DNA of 64,000 nucleotides from Warburgia ugandensis. Lineage: Eukaryota; Streptophyta; Magnoliopsida; Canellales; Canellaceae. Of the stretch, positions 24,004 through 37,386 are shown piece after piece (within the stretch, counting starts at the first letter, position 1; every line of letters starts with the position of its first letter). The position numbers and the translations under genes were made by a program. Under the pieces are notes generated by a model. The model had not been told where the DNA came from and did no database searches. It saw only the letters and a list, made by a program, of their open reading frames with translations. Location: assembly GCA_035236585.1 (NCBI GenBank), contig CP141139.1:53513217-53577216 (forward strand). Direction: 5' to 3'.

Positions 24004-25097
24004 TGTGACACCTTGGGTTTTTTATGAAAATTTACACGTTTATTTTCAAAGTGGGGCATGCCTATAATTTTAAAATTAAAAAATAGTGGAAGATAGTTTT
24101 CTTTGAAATTCATTTTTCCAAAACACCAAATGTCACCTCAACTCCCATACTATACATAATATAGTTTTTATAGAACATAGACATGCATTTTATGAAATGA
24201 CAGGACCCATCCAATCGTTTACATACACATCCCATATAATCATTATACTAAATGTCCAATTAGCATAATCCAAATAACTAACTACATAATGCAAAAAATT
24301 TAACAAAATATATACCTAAGTGTCGAAGTGTAGCTGTTGAGCTCCTCTTGCTTGTGTATGTCTTCTCTTGTCTTTTTGTATCTGAGATGTTGTAAACATA
24401 AAAACATTTACAATATCTCAGCAAGCTATGCTTGCTAGGGGAGTGTTAAGAAAACATGTTAATTACATATGAATTAAGAATTTTACATAATTAAAATATT
24501 CAATTTCAATATGATGCTTATATGCGATGAAGTTTACAACATAGTTCATAATTCAATAATTTCATTAATGATTCAATTATTTGCAAGTCATTGATAAAAT
24601 AGCTATTTACAATTCTTCTTCTTCATATTAATATAGTAATCATGCTTTAGAGATTACACTTTACATGATATATTTGATATATATATATATAATTCATTGA
24701 TATTTGAAATATTTATCATTATCCTTTTTCATATAAGACCATACTCCAATTCTATGAACCATACTCTACATAATATATCTACCCATTCACTTCTCGTTAC
24801 GAAAACTTTGATGAAATTATGCCCTTCAACATATACATATAGGACTATATCATATATATTAAAATCGTTAAAAGTCAGACAAAGTTATGAACATAGTCCC
24901 TATGTTTTATAGCCTACATTCCCAGACTATACTAGGTCTCATACATGTACCCCTTACCATACAGGGTTTATAAAATTCCGACCACTACTAATAACATCAT
25001 AAAAGGCATCTCATTATGCCATCACATAAGGCATCTCATCATGCCATCATCATATAAGGCATCTCATCATGCCATCATATAAGCATCTCATCATGCT

Positions 25098-25102
25098 ATC
25101 AT
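25098..25102 (+). repeat. Target-site duplication ATCAT (left copy)
   Basis: Matches ATCAT at 27889-27893. The uninterrupted LTR2 sequence here is 'catcatgccatcatatacgc', which is restored if the insert and one ATCAT are removed. Confidence 0.92.
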
Positions 25103-27888
25103 TGTGACTACCTGGATTTTTCCCATGCATTTTTAAATGCAATATCTAATTTCTAGGGCAAGATGCATCCCTATTTGAAAACCATTTTATAAAACGAATG
25201 CAATGTAGCGAAAAATCTTTTCTTTTAAACTCATTTTGAAAACCCCGAGTGTCATTTGCTTTCACAACAACCAAAGTAGTTTTTGAAAATTTCAGAAATC
25301 ATAAATGTCTTCCCAGGTCTATCCAGTCACAGCTCATAGCCCAACTATAAATAAATACAGATACATGTCCAAAGGGTAGAGTGTTTACTTACATCCATAC
25401 TTGTCTCTTCTTCATTTACTTGATCATAGCACTAACATTTCCTGATGCTTCTTCTATTAGTGAGTGGAGCTATCTTGAAAAATAATATATTTGGGTGAGT
25501 ATTTCTCATACCCAGTAGGTGATCTGATACTACTATTTTAAAAACACGGTAGGCAACATGCAGGATTCCAAGAGCTTTTCATATAAAATATCAGTGATTC
25601 TTTTTGTGTAAGCATGCATAGTTATGCATAAAACATAAGCTTATTGATGCAATTTCAATCATGGAGTCCTTTCTCATAATATAATATGATCAAAATCATG
25701 AAATAGAAATCAATAGATCCAGATATGAAGATCTTCTCAAATGCATCAAACCAGCGAGTCAAATATAATAATCATAAAACTCTTAAAATAGTCATCGTTC
25801 AAGCATATGCTAGTATCATGCACAATTAGTCTCTTGGCATTCACGTCATGCCAACTGGTCATGAGTACTCGTATACAACCACCTCAATGTTATATGCATA
25901 TCAATCACACTGAAATCATAGGGTCACTATGCTCACGACTAGCACACAGCTGACTCGTGTGGCTCTGATATCTAGAGACCTACCCACCATTGCCTCTGCG
26001 GGACTATGGCTGTCCTTGAAAGGGTGTCGTGAACACTTCTAGTGGTCATCCCTATTTACCATAGCAGTCAAGGAAGGGACAATGCCTTTTTGGCAATGCT
26101 AGCATCCACCTCTTTAGTGGTAGAGGTCGAGAGGCCAACCCCGTACATAACAACCTCTCAGCATAGTGCCCATCGTGGACTGCCTCATCCGGTGATCTGC
26201 CCACTAAAAAGTATATATATATAGATAATTCCAAATCTCATATATAATAAATCATGAAATTTAGGCATTTGTTTTCAAAACATGCAAGAAATGCATAAAA
26301 TCTGCTCATGCCAATAATCGCATTCAAATCCATAATTCCATGTGCTTGTACAAAAACATCATATCCCAAAAGCAAGCTAAACATGGTGATAGGTTCAATT
26401 GATTTAAGACCATGAATCATGAAGACAAATCCATGTACGCATATAAGAGCATCATATCTCAAAAAGCATGCTAAGTATAGTAATTAAAGTCAAGTGAAGC
26501 ATTCAGCTTTGAAATGTTTTTGAAAACTTAGTAATATCATACTACCTACCTTGATGTTTCATAGAGTCGCATCCTTCATTACTCAACCCAACCCTGGGTC
26601 TCCTTTATAAAATCCTAGATAACAAAGATTCCACATCATTTTCTATCTATTTATAATTCATTATTTAGACCTCTAGATTAATGGCTAGATCTGCCTTTTT
26701 TGGTCAGATCGCCTATCCTGATGCTTCGAATGGGTTTACATTTGACTTGGATAGTCAGATCTACAATTCAAGGGTTATTGATCTTGTAGTTCTATGAGAT
26801 TTCTAGAGTTTTTGGGCTCTAATCATGTCGAATTGTGACCACCACACATGCGAGCGTATGCTTGAGCTACGTACTGCGATGTGTGTTCTAGCGAGCACGT
26901 CCTCAGTTCCAAGCCCACGCGTCTCGGCTCTCGAAACACGTCATGCGTCCCAGTAGAGCCGGGACTGCGCCCACATGCGATGTGAGCTCGACTGTCACCC
27001 CCAGGGAGCTCATCATGGGCTCATGTCATGCCTGTGCGCCCCCAGAACACGTCATCTCTCCACCGGCGTGCGTCACGCCTGTGCGCACCTGGGACAGGGT
27101 GTCTTCGACGAATTTTCAACCTGTCTAGTTTTTCTCTGGAAATTCGGTGATTTCAAGCTGAAAAATTAACCAGATCCGGTCGGAATCTGGGGAAAAAGGA
27201 AAGGGAAGAGAGGGAAATAGAGGGGCCTTACCTGAGCAGCCCGAGTGGTGCCCTTCCTCCATTGTAGCTGCTCCTACGACGTCTGCCGAAAAAAACCCAG
27301 AAAAACCTGAATCTGGAAAAATCCAGTGAAATTGCAAAGGCTAGGGGAGGAAAAAAGGAAGAGGAGAAGAGAAAAGGATGGCCGGCCCGAAGGGAGAACC
27401 TTGGCCATGCCAGATTTTTGTAGGGAACAAGGAGGGATTTTTCGATTTGAAGCCCTAGCTTGGTCGGAGAGGAAAATTAGATGGTTGGAGGAGAGGGGAA
27501 GAGTAGGCTTTATAATCGTGCTAAGGCGGTGCTCGCCCTATGGTGGTGCCGCCATTTCCCTTAGGCGGTGCAGGAGCTTCTGGAAAACTCGGGAGATAGG
27601 GCTGGAGGAGGAAGAAGACGGGGTGCCATTATCAAAACGGCCCCTACGATTTTTGGCTTTTTCATTTTTTATATGTAAATTATAGAAATGCCCTTTGTTT
27701 TTTGCATTCTTTGAGGCATTGGATTCCATTTTTCGAGTAGAATCTAATGGTACTAATTTTTCTTATAAATTCCTTTGTTTACTATTTTAAATAAAAATAA
27801 AACATTTAACATGGTGATTTTCATATAGAATGTCGAATTCATTTTTGTAATGGATGCAAAAATAGCATAAAATGCTTGGGGCATTACA
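25103..27888 (-). mobile_element. Solo LTR, 2786 bp, nested in LTR3
   Basis: Runs from 'tgtgactacctgg' to 'ggggcattaca' (minus strand TGTAATGCCCC ... GGTAGTCACA) and is flanked by perfect ATCAT duplications. It has no internal region, so it is a recombined solo LTR. It is close kin to the solo LTR at 31205: both have 'gcatttttaaatgc' near the start and 'aaccccgagtgtcatttgct' about 120 bp in. A GC-rich block (26820-27120) precedes a G-rich leader. Short open frames in the leader are not recognisable. Confidence 0.93.
27508..27515 (-). promoter_or_regulatory. TATA box of the solo LTR
   Basis: Minus strand TTATAAAG, about 375 bp inside the LTR start, in line with the TATA at 33777 and 1494. Confidence 0.45.
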
Positions 27889-28174
27889 ATCATATACGCA
27901 ATATAGTGCATAAAATACAAGGACTACTATGCTGTAATCTAAATTCGTACATCGCACCTAGATAACTGCATAATAATCTACTAATACAGAGGTGAAAATA
28001 ACAAAATCCATGTCCACATGAGTGAGGACCATGGTTGTCACAGTAGCAGCCTTCCCATGAATGCCCCACTCAACATTTAGCCTCCCTTCAGGCTTGGTAT
28101 CCATATCATCACAATTTTGGAGAGCGGGTAGCCAATCCCTCATAACTCTCCTAACATAGCACCCCCAAGCCTAT

Positions 28175-28306
28175 GCCTATCTAAAACAAACTATCAAGCC
28201 AGCATGCCTGGAAGTAAAAATAATAATATACAGGTGTCTTGCCTGTCTAAAACAAACTATAGAGCCACCATGCCTGGAAGTAAAAGTAATGCTGTACAAG
28301 CGTCTT
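28175..28306 (-). repeat. 66-bp tandem duplication inside LTR3
   Basis: Units start at 28175 and 28241 ('gcctatctaaaacaaacta' / 'gcctgtctaaaacaaacta') and both contain 'catgcctggaagtaaaa'. LTR1 and LTR2 have a single unit, so this arose after the LTRs separated. Confidence 0.88.
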
Positions 28307-29704
28307 GCCTGTCCATAATATATATAAATATCTCATCATAATCATAACATCCTCAATTATTAAGTGATCGCCCACCAAGGATTTACTATAAAATCCTAGA
28401 CTCATCTATCACATATAATGTAATAGTACCCATGTACCATAAATACGTTTTTATCACAATAATAGCTATGATATTTTTAAGAACAAATTGTATGTATCCT
28501 TTAGTATCATTCAGTAGGCTTCAATTATAAGTATGTCATTCATGTAGCTTTTCAAATCACAAATTTTCATCATTCACAAGTAAACATTTTTCATCATCAT
28601 ATATCATATGAAATGCACAATTTAAATGATATAATATCTATCATGAGAATAAGATCATGTTTAAAACATGCATCTCATTATTAAGACATGCTTTCTTAAT
28701 TCACCACCTACCTTGTGTGGCGAGTTCATCCATTTTTCCACTAGCTAATCGACGACTTTTGTCAAGTCTTTAAGATCTACGCTGGTCTAATCCTCATTCT
28801 TCAACTGGATCCTCTAATTAGAGTATCCATGAATTATTCTAATCAATTAATTCTTTTTAAACAACTTTAAAGGTATGGATCATAAGATTAGATCTTATCC
28901 CATACCTGGATTCTTTGATTGATTCCTTATCCTAGTGTTTTCCAAGCTCTAAAATCCATCAGTGGTGTCTGATCGATGATTAGACATAAAAAAGTAACTG
29001 TGTGAACAGTAACCAATCAGACACTAAGATCATCTGATCTGTTCGCAGTCAATTTATGTCTAAATTCATCAATTTATCCTATATCCTAGTAATTTCAAGG
29101 CAATATGATCCATCTATGGTGTCTGATCAGCTATCAGACACCAAAATTTCACTATATGAATAGTACTCGAGCAGACGGCTGAGATCATCTGGTCTGTTTT
29201 GTCCTAGATCGGAAATCATGAGTAGGGTTCGACTAATCATACCTTCAGAGTGCATTTCTATGCTATCTCCACCCTTGGATGAGTCAAATCAATGCTAATT
29301 TTAGGTGAAACCTCCCTGATCTAGTTGCACAATAGATTCCTCTTCAATCGATGGCTTAGATCACCAAGGATCATTCCAAATCCATGGGCTTTTGGTTCTT
29401 CTAGGCCAGCCTTAGAAGATAACTGACTCGGATCAAGGATCTGAGCTCCTGTTGTCTTCGGCGATGTCCTAAAATTTTTGGCCAGTTGAAAATTCCCCTT
29501 TTCTCCTCCGATTGTGACCAAATCAAAGGGCTTTTCATCACCCCTTATTGTAGAGTGAAATCGGTGTGGCCTTCCTTTTAGACAATGAAGGCCACCTTCC
29601 CCACCCACCCCCCCCACCAAAACAAAAAATCCCCTTTTCTTCTTCTTCTCATGCAGGCCTACACTTCTCCAGCATGTAGGTCGCCTTCCCTTCCCTTCCT
29701 TTCC

Positions 29705-29808
<104 letters not shown>

Positions 29809-30472
29809 CTTTGTCTTCTTCTTCTTCCTTGTTTTCTCTTCTTCCACATCTGGTTCCTTAGTTCTGTTGGGTTTGGTAGGAAATAGACTAACGTCTGTTT
29901 TCGTTTTCATTTAAGTGAGGGGGTGATGTTATCAAACTTGGCACCCCTTTTTGTTATTTTAATTTGTTTTCCTTTTATTTATTTTAAAGTTTAATAATGA
30001 TGTTTTTACTATACTAAACACCATGATACTAGTCAAAGAAAAAGGTAAGCCATAGTAATGATGTTTTTCAACTCCATTGACTATCAAATTCCAACTACAA
30101 TTGGGACCCACTTAGTGAAATTATAAAAATACCCTTTTGTAAGAAGCTTACCATTTATTCGTCCAATCTCCCGATTTCAACAAACTTAGTGTCATTGGAT
30201 TCGTATCAATGAGTAGAATCCATATTCGATATTTTCAAATACAAGTTCTAAGTTTCTTTTTAACTTTTAATTACTAAAATCCACTAACTTTGAAGTCCCA
30301 TACCTTCTTCATCCAGACTCCATTTTCAGCATTCTTTGCGTTGTTCGATTCCAATTTTTGCATAGAATCTAACTATTTATATTTTACTTCCTAATTCTAA
30401 TTCCATAAAACTTTATCCTCCTAGAAAAATCATACCTCAATCATGAAATAGTAAAATTTTAGGGTTGTTACA

Positions 30473-30486
30473 ATCTTCCCTCCTTG
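30473..30486 (-). promoter_or_regulatory. Polypurine tract of INT3
   Basis: Minus strand AAGGAGGGAAGAT next to the LTR start TGTAACAACC, with the AAATTTC...GGACGAAATTTC motif just upstream. It is the best-preserved tract in the array and nearly equals the one at 52121. Confidence 0.82.
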
Positions 30487-31199
30487 AAGAAATTTCGTCC
30501 TTGAAATTTTTAGGGTCATTACATTCTTCCCCCCATAGAGAATTTTGTCTTTGAAATTCTTTTCATGCTATCTTTCAAACTATTCTAAGAGTATTCTCAT
30601 CTCATCATAAACTTAATTTCTTATCATTCCTTCCATGTAATAAGATCCTCAAAATGTAATTGATCTTTAACTAAAACTAAATATCATGCCACTTTGATTG
30701 CGTACTCTGATATTTGGTCATCACTAGGTAATCCATCAAAATCTCGATTCTATCACCACGTTAGTGACATCATGTTTCAATCCAATTGATTTCCAATCTC
30801 TGTTTTCTTAACATCCAACATATGTTTATCTTAACCTTCCACAATAATTACAAATTGATTGGAATAGGGATATTAACTTCTATCCACCATTCACACTCTT
30901 TCTCCCATCTTAAATAGAAATACATTTATGATTAAATTATTCTTTTTATTTCTACCTTCACAACTTCTTTGATTGTAATGATCTTGAGAACATATACCTT
31001 TATCTATAACTCAAAGAGTTGCTATATATCTCTTCACTTAAATTAAATCTCTTATACATGTATTTAATCAATCATAATATTAGGAAACTACCTATCTTTT
31101 AGAAAATCAAGTGTCACATTTTGAAGAAAATTTTGACAGAGTCTCCTATGTTTTTCAACTTAGGCATTTAATGCATGCGATTGCGATACACCTGATAAA

Positions 31200-31204
31200 C
31201 ATTC
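31200..31204 (+). repeat. Target-site duplication CATTC (left copy)
   Basis: Matches CATTC at 34259-34263. INT1 reads 'gataaacattcactcata' at the equivalent site, which is the empty site. Confidence 0.93.
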
Positions 31205-34200
31205 TGTGATGACCCGAGTTTTCACATGCATTTTTAAATGCTATAACTAATTCCTAGGGCGAGATCGATCCCTATTTGAAAACACTTTTAGAAAACAATG
31301 TAATGCCGCGAAAAATCTTTTATTTTAAATTCATTTTGAAAACCCCGAGTGTCATTTGCTTTCGAGATGAATAAGTAGTTTTGAAAATTACGAAAATCAT
31401 AAATGTCTTCCTAGGTCTATCCAGTCATAGCTCACAACCCAACTGTAATAAGTACAAGTACATGTCCAAAAGGTAGAGTGTTTACTTACATTCATGCTTG
31501 TCTTCTCTTCATTCACTTGATCATAACACTAACATTTTCTGATGCTTCTTCTAATTCTGTGTGAAGCTAATCTATAAAAATAATATATTAGGTGAGTATT
31601 TCTCATACTCAGTAGGTGATCTGATACTATTATTTTGAATACACGGCAAGCAACATGCATGGTTTTAAAAGAGGCTCACCATGTGAAACATCATGCAATT
31701 TCTTTCTGTGTGAACATGCATATTTATGTAAATAACATAAGCTCATTTACACATTTCAACCATGAAATCCGTACACAAATCTAGTCTTCTAAATATGACT
31801 AAATTCATAAAGTAGAAATCAATAGCTCCAAGTAATAAGATCTCAACAACACATCAAACCAACGAGTAAAATATAATAATCATGAAACTCTTAAAATAGT
31901 AATCATTTCAAAGTAGATGCTGGCATCACTATAAGTATCATGCACATGGTCTTTTAGTTTTGTTCCCACCGCAGGCTACCTCATTCGGCAATCTGCCCAC
32001 TTGGAACTCAAGTCGATGGGTCAGTAATCATATCAAACCGACTAGTCACAAGTACTCGTTTACAACCATCTCAATGCTATATGCATATCAATACAACTAA
32101 AATCATAGGGCCAACTATGCTCATGACTAGAACACCTCTTAATCATGTGTCTCTAGTATCTAGAGATCAGTCCACCATAGCCTCCCCAACGACTATGGAT
32201 ATGTCCTCGAAAGGGTGTCGTGACACCTCCAGTAGTTGTCCCTATTTACCACAATAGTCAGGAAAGGGACAATGCCATTTTTAGCAGCGACACCATCCAC
32301 CTTTTTGGTGGTAGAGGCTGGGAGGCCAACCCCATACAACCCCTCAGCATAGTGTCCACCAGGCTCAATAGCCCAAAAGCATACATAGATAATCCAAACC
32401 TCAAATCATCATAAATCATGCCACTTATCCATTTTTTTTCAAAACATGCTAGTAATGCAAAAAAATCTACTCTACTCATGCAAGTATCGCCTTCAATGCC
32501 ATAAATCTGCAAGCTTGTATAAAAACATCGTATCCCAAAAGCATACTCAATACAATGACAGATGCAAGTGCCTCAAGGACATAAGTCATGAAGACTAGTC
32601 TGCATACTCGTATAAGAATACCATGTCTCAAAACACATACTAAATATGGAAATAGAAGCAGGTAAATCACTTAGAGTTTGGGATGTATTTTGAAAATCGA
32701 GTAGTATCAGACTACCTATCTTGATGTTCCTTGAATCACGTTCTTCATTACTCGACACTGAGTTACCTTTGTGAAATCCTGAATATCAATTAATAATAAG
32801 AATTCAAGTATTATTTTCCAACCTTTATGGATCATTACTTAGGCTTATAGATTAACAGCTAGATTTGCCTTTTAAGACTTATAGGTCCTTGCTTAACACG
32901 CTTCTAGGCTAGATCTCATGTATATATCTAATATTTAATGGTTAGATTGCCTGTCCTGATGCTTAGAACAGGTCTGTACTTGATTTGAAGGGTCAAATCT
33001 ATATTTCAAGGATGGATATACATAATTTAGTGTTGATCATGAGCTCTTAATCTCCTAACATCTTTAATGGATCAATTCATGAGATCTGATCATCTTTGAC
33101 ATGGTTAATCTATGAGATTTCGATAGTTTTTGGGCTATAGTCATACAAAATAGTGCTTTGATTGTAAATTTTATAGTCTCATTAGGTCCACGTCGTCATT
33201 GCGAACACAATGGTTCTTTTGGATTGTCGATCGAAGTTATGTAGTCTCCTTAATTGCTTTTTTAGTATTGTGTATCAATGAACAAACCAAATTTGTCCAC
33301 ACCGGGCTTGCGAGTCACAGTTCCGAGGATGCATGCGATTCCTTGTAGAACCGAGATTGTGTTTGCATGTGTGTGCATGCCCAAATGATGCACCAGGGCA
33401 CAGCGTCATAGCTCCTAGGACACTCATGAGCCCTGGTCAAACTAGGACCCTCGCCCTCACACTGCGCGGGCCCAAAGGCCGCTCCAGGGACTGCATTCTG
33501 GGCACGCATCGCGCGCCGCTTCCTTGGGACAGTTGGGTCAAGGGTTCTAGAGCAAGCGCGTCTTCCCCAATGCATTCTTTGGCTGGGAAATGCCAAATCC
33601 AGCCAGATTCTGGGGGAAAACGAAGGGGAAGAAGAGAGGGGAGAAGAGGGAAGAGAAATCGTACTTGGAAACCCTCTTTGCCTCCCGATCAAAGACCTCA
33701 AACATGTCTACAACCCTTGTCACAGACAAAGCATTTTGGAGTGGAGAAAATGCGATCTTGGAAGGAGGGAGTGAGGAAATTTATAGTGGAGAAGGTGGTG
33801 TTGCCCAATGGCAGTGCTATTATTTTTGCGACACTGTATAAGTATGGCGGTGTTGTGCACCGCCTGGCTTGAGGAAGAAGATGACAATGGAGGAGGGGGC
33901 TGTCGCTATCAAAAAGACCCTCTATGTTTTTAGGTCTTTCTCATTTTTAAGTTTAAATTACAAAGATTCCCTTGATCTTTAAACATCCATAACTTGGTCA
34001 TATGAGCTCCGTTTTTAGTATTCTTTGAGGCATTGGATTCTATTTTGAGTGTAGAATCTAATGATACTGATTTTTCTCATACATTATTTTGTTTTATATT
34101 TTAATTAAAATAAAACATGTAACTACCTATTAATATTCTTAAACATATATTAATTTTCAAATTAAACAATTTATAACTGATTGGCAAATGGTAAACATCA

Positions 34201-34258
34201 TGATTGATTGTGGTTGTAAATGTGATACCAAAATATCTTCAAAATTTGAGTCATTACA
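31205..34258 (-). mobile_element. Solo LTR, 3054 bp, nested in INT3
   Basis: Runs from 'tgtgatgacccgag' to 'gagtcattaca' (minus strand TGTAATGACTC ... GGGTCATCACA), with CATTC on both sides. Same subfamily as 25103-27888. A GC-rich block lies at 33290-33560, just downstream of the minus-strand TATA box. The minus open frame 33315-33701 (128 codons) starts about 75 bp past the TATA box but resembles no known protein, so it is described here and not called as a gene. Confidence 0.93.
33777..33786 (-). promoter_or_regulatory. TATA box of the solo LTR
   Basis: Minus strand CTATAAATTT, about 470 bp inside the LTR start, before a GC-rich transcribed leader. Confidence 0.5.
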
Positions 34259-35022
34259 CATTCACTCGTACATATAATTGTTTAAGACTTTGTCTGATCA
34301 CATCCCAACATCCATCATATGAAAAGAAATCATTCATCCCTCACATTCACTTGATATGACAAATTTTCAATATAATTTAATTACTTACTCATTTCCACAA
34401 CATAAGGTATAATATTCAAATCATTCCTAGGTACCTTGTCATTTCATTTCAACATCATCAATTAATAACTGTATAACAACACATGCATCACCATCACAAC
34501 CACATATGATGTAAAATTTTCATATCATTCCATAGAATTCTATCAACATATCTCTTGAATCACATTGGTTTAGATATATGAAAGTTTGTACTTCTTCAAG
34601 CAATCATTTAATATAAGATATGTACTCATATCATAACATTTCAATTGTATTCACTAATAAATCTTGTAGACTCATTCACCCAATTTCACATAAGAAATCA
34701 AAATAAATGGATTACAATTTACATCAAGGAACATCTTAGACATTATCACATTCCAATTTATTGAGATAAGATATACAACCTTAAAGTCTTATTATCAACA
34801 ACAATGCTCTTTAACTTAAGCATCAACTAAACATATAAACATAGATGCTAAGGATACCACATATGATTTAGAATTCAATACCTGAATTTACCTCCTTTTG
34901 TATATTCAAATTCAAACATTGAAATAATGCATCCATATTTCTCAAATGAAATTATGAATCTAATATCATTATATGAACAACTAATTTTGCACTAACTGTG
35001 CATTCACTTTTGACTACTTACT

Positions 35023-35210
35023 TAACTTTGAAGTCCCATAATTTCCTCATCCAGACTCCATTTTTAGTGTTCTTTAGGTCGTTGGATTCTCATTTCTGAG
35101 TAGAATCTAACTATTTATTTTTCAATTCCTAATTCTAATCCCATAAAACTTTATCCTCCTGGAAAACTCATACCTCAATCATGAGATAGTAAAATTTTAG
35201 GGTTGTTACA
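35023..35210 (-). mobile_element. LTR4 stump (first ~190 bp of the LTR)
   Basis: Matches the last 190 bp of LTR2 on the plus strand ('ctttgaagtcccata', 'tcgttggattc', 'tgagtagaatctaac', 'gggttgttaca'). It is the array's outer end. The next 5 bp are ACCGC; the 5 bp before LTR1 are ATTGC. They differ only by two C/T changes, so they could be a decayed target duplication. Confidence 0.75.
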
Positions 35211-35358
35211 ACCGCCCTTAGGCTCCCTCTTCCACCCTTACGGAACTTGCATCCCTACGAGCAACCAAGGTCCACCAAGTGACTGAGCGCGGTCTAGGGC
35301 CACGGGGTTCCGAGTCTAATGTCAATTGTAACAAGTAGGGTTCCAATAATAACAATAT
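35211..35358. other. GC-rich 150-bp spacer between LTRs
   Basis: More GC-rich than its surroundings ('gactgagcgcggtctagggc'). It is adjacent to the 3' end of the next minus LTR, so it may be that element's leader, but no TGGTATCAGAGC primer site is present. No gene seen. Confidence 0.4.
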
Positions 35359-37386
35359 TGTGACCCCCTAGGTTTCTCAACTACTTTTTCTTAAAATCTT
35401 TTACAAAAATAAGATCTTGATTTTTAAAGATGCATTTAAGAAAATCAAATGGTGTAAATATTTTTATGAGAACACTTTAAAATCTCAAGTGTCATTTTTT
35501 ATTTTTGAAAAATTAGAATTTTCATAACAATGAGCGCTACATTTCTACCAAAAATTCAGCAAAGTCTCCTTTGTTTTTTGGACTTACGTATTTTATGCAT
35601 GAAATGTGATGTCCCTAATAAACACTATTTAAATCAAATAAATAATAAAGAAGACTTTGTCTCCATCCATTAACATGAAGATACATTATTTAAATGTGTA
35701 TAAAACTAAGTTTTAAAAAAAAGTGAAAGAGGTGTTCTAGACTAGGATCAATTCAATCACAACCATACAACAATAATTTTCAATTTACATTTCCACATGT
35801 CCACAAAACCCATGTTTTAATAAATTAAAGTATTACGTTAGTTCATAAAATTTTCAACTATGTTGTAAACCTATTTGATATACCATTTATGTTCTTCTCT
35901 TGAGGTCTCTAGCATGATCTTATATTCCTATATTTTATTTCTTGAAACCTAAGACAATGTAAGCAATTTACCATGTCTCAACAAGCTTGTACTTGTGTAG
36001 GTAGTTTCATCATCAAAATATGAAAGTTTACACACTTTTAAATTCAAAAGGAATTTATAATTGCATGTTATATAGTTTTGTAAACCAATGAAATCCATGC
36101 ACTAGTGAAATCAAGCAATCAAATCTCATATTACTATATAACCATGTAAAAGCAAACCTCACAAGGGTTGAGTCTGGGGATTCCTTACTCATCATTTCCT
36201 AAATCACAAATTCCATGTAATTTCAAATACATTTTCATATATAAGTTTTCAATTTAATAATAAATCAACATGGCATTCCAAATTAATAAATTGCATGAAA
36301 TACAAGTATACTCAATGTATAAATTAGAAATCTCAAAAAATTTAATTTCAACTATTTTCAAACATGATAGAATAGTCATCAATAGTCTTCATGTTTCACA
36401 AAATCATATCGATATTAAAACTACCTACCTTTTATGATGAGCTTTATGATTTAGTTATGTGCCTTCTTCAACTCACTTATTAATCACCTAACCAAGTCAA
36501 AATTTTAGATTCCATGTCATTCATATATTAATAGTTATAAAGAAGTCTATTTAACTTCTAATCTAACAGCCCTGATCATGTGTTAATTGTGAAACCATTA
36601 TGTTTTTAACAATCCATCATTCATAAATTATTAAAATAGCACAATCTCAGTTGTTTACACAATTGATCTGTGCTCTCAATTATGGGTCATCCATCCCCCA
36701 TCCATCAAGTTCTGAACTATAAATATGTGCTCTTAACTATCAAGTAATGATCCATATTCATATTTCCATGTTCCAACCATTGGATGGAAATCTCTTAAAC
36801 CATTCTACAATTAGACTTCAATTTATTTAAAATAAATGGTACTTAGGGTTTTCAAATATTGACCAATTAGTATGTTTAATTACAGATCAATGATCCTCAT
36901 ATAATTTGTTAGATTTTTTAGAATTTAACATTAACATACTAGATTTTCTCGAAGTTATAATGTCTTTAAATTTGATTAATAAGGGGACTATCATGGACAG
37001 TTTGCAGATCTTTCTATGATCCAATTGTCAATCAGCCGGCAAATGCCAAATCTAAATCAATCCCAACCACTCATCATGATATAACCTTGATATATCTCCA
37101 AAAGTCAGATCTATCATCGATTTGTGAAGCCACACATGATCCAACCATTGATCGGTCATCAGCACCCAGATCTATGACTGATCAAATTCATTCACTATAA
37201 CTCAACCATCGATCGGTCAATAGAAACTAGATCTATGGTGGATCTGATTTGTTCATCACGATCTAACCCTAGATCTATCACTAAAAAGTTAGATCTTTGA
37301 TCAATCCACCCCTGTGATGATTCAACCATTAATTAACCACTTAGTGCTAAGATCTACAATCAATATAAGTGCCCAATTTGATCTGG
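35359..37386 (-). mobile_element. Minus-strand gypsy LTR, cut by the CACTA terminus
   Basis: Starts 'tgtgaccccctagg' (minus-strand end CCTAGGGGGTCACA). It carries the U5-like motif 'aagacaatgtaagcaattta' with 'caagcttgtacttgtgtagg', also seen at 2519-2580. The right half is rich in 'gatctatca/gatcggtca' words, like the LTRs at 12.6 and 20.5 kb. It ends exactly where CACTACTACA begins, so the rest probably lies beyond the right end of the CACTA element, outside the window. Confidence 0.65.

Larger units (their letters stand above)
30473..35022 (-). mobile_element. INT3: truncated internal region, interrupted by a solo LTR
   Basis: 30473-31204 and 34264-about 35022 are colinear with 14051-about 15570 of INT1. 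It then switches directly into LTR-start sequence at 'cttaactttgaagtccc', so about 2.8 kb of internal region, the primer-binding site and most of the next LTR are missing. No coding capacity. The exact junction is uncertain by a few bases because of shared 'taact'. Confidence 0.8.

Noticed and set aside
33315-33701. 128-codon minus-strand frame just after a TATA box, and overlapping 179-codon plus frame
   Set aside because: It lies in the GC-rich leader of a solo LTR where stop codons are rare by composition. The two strands overlap and neither resembles a protein family.
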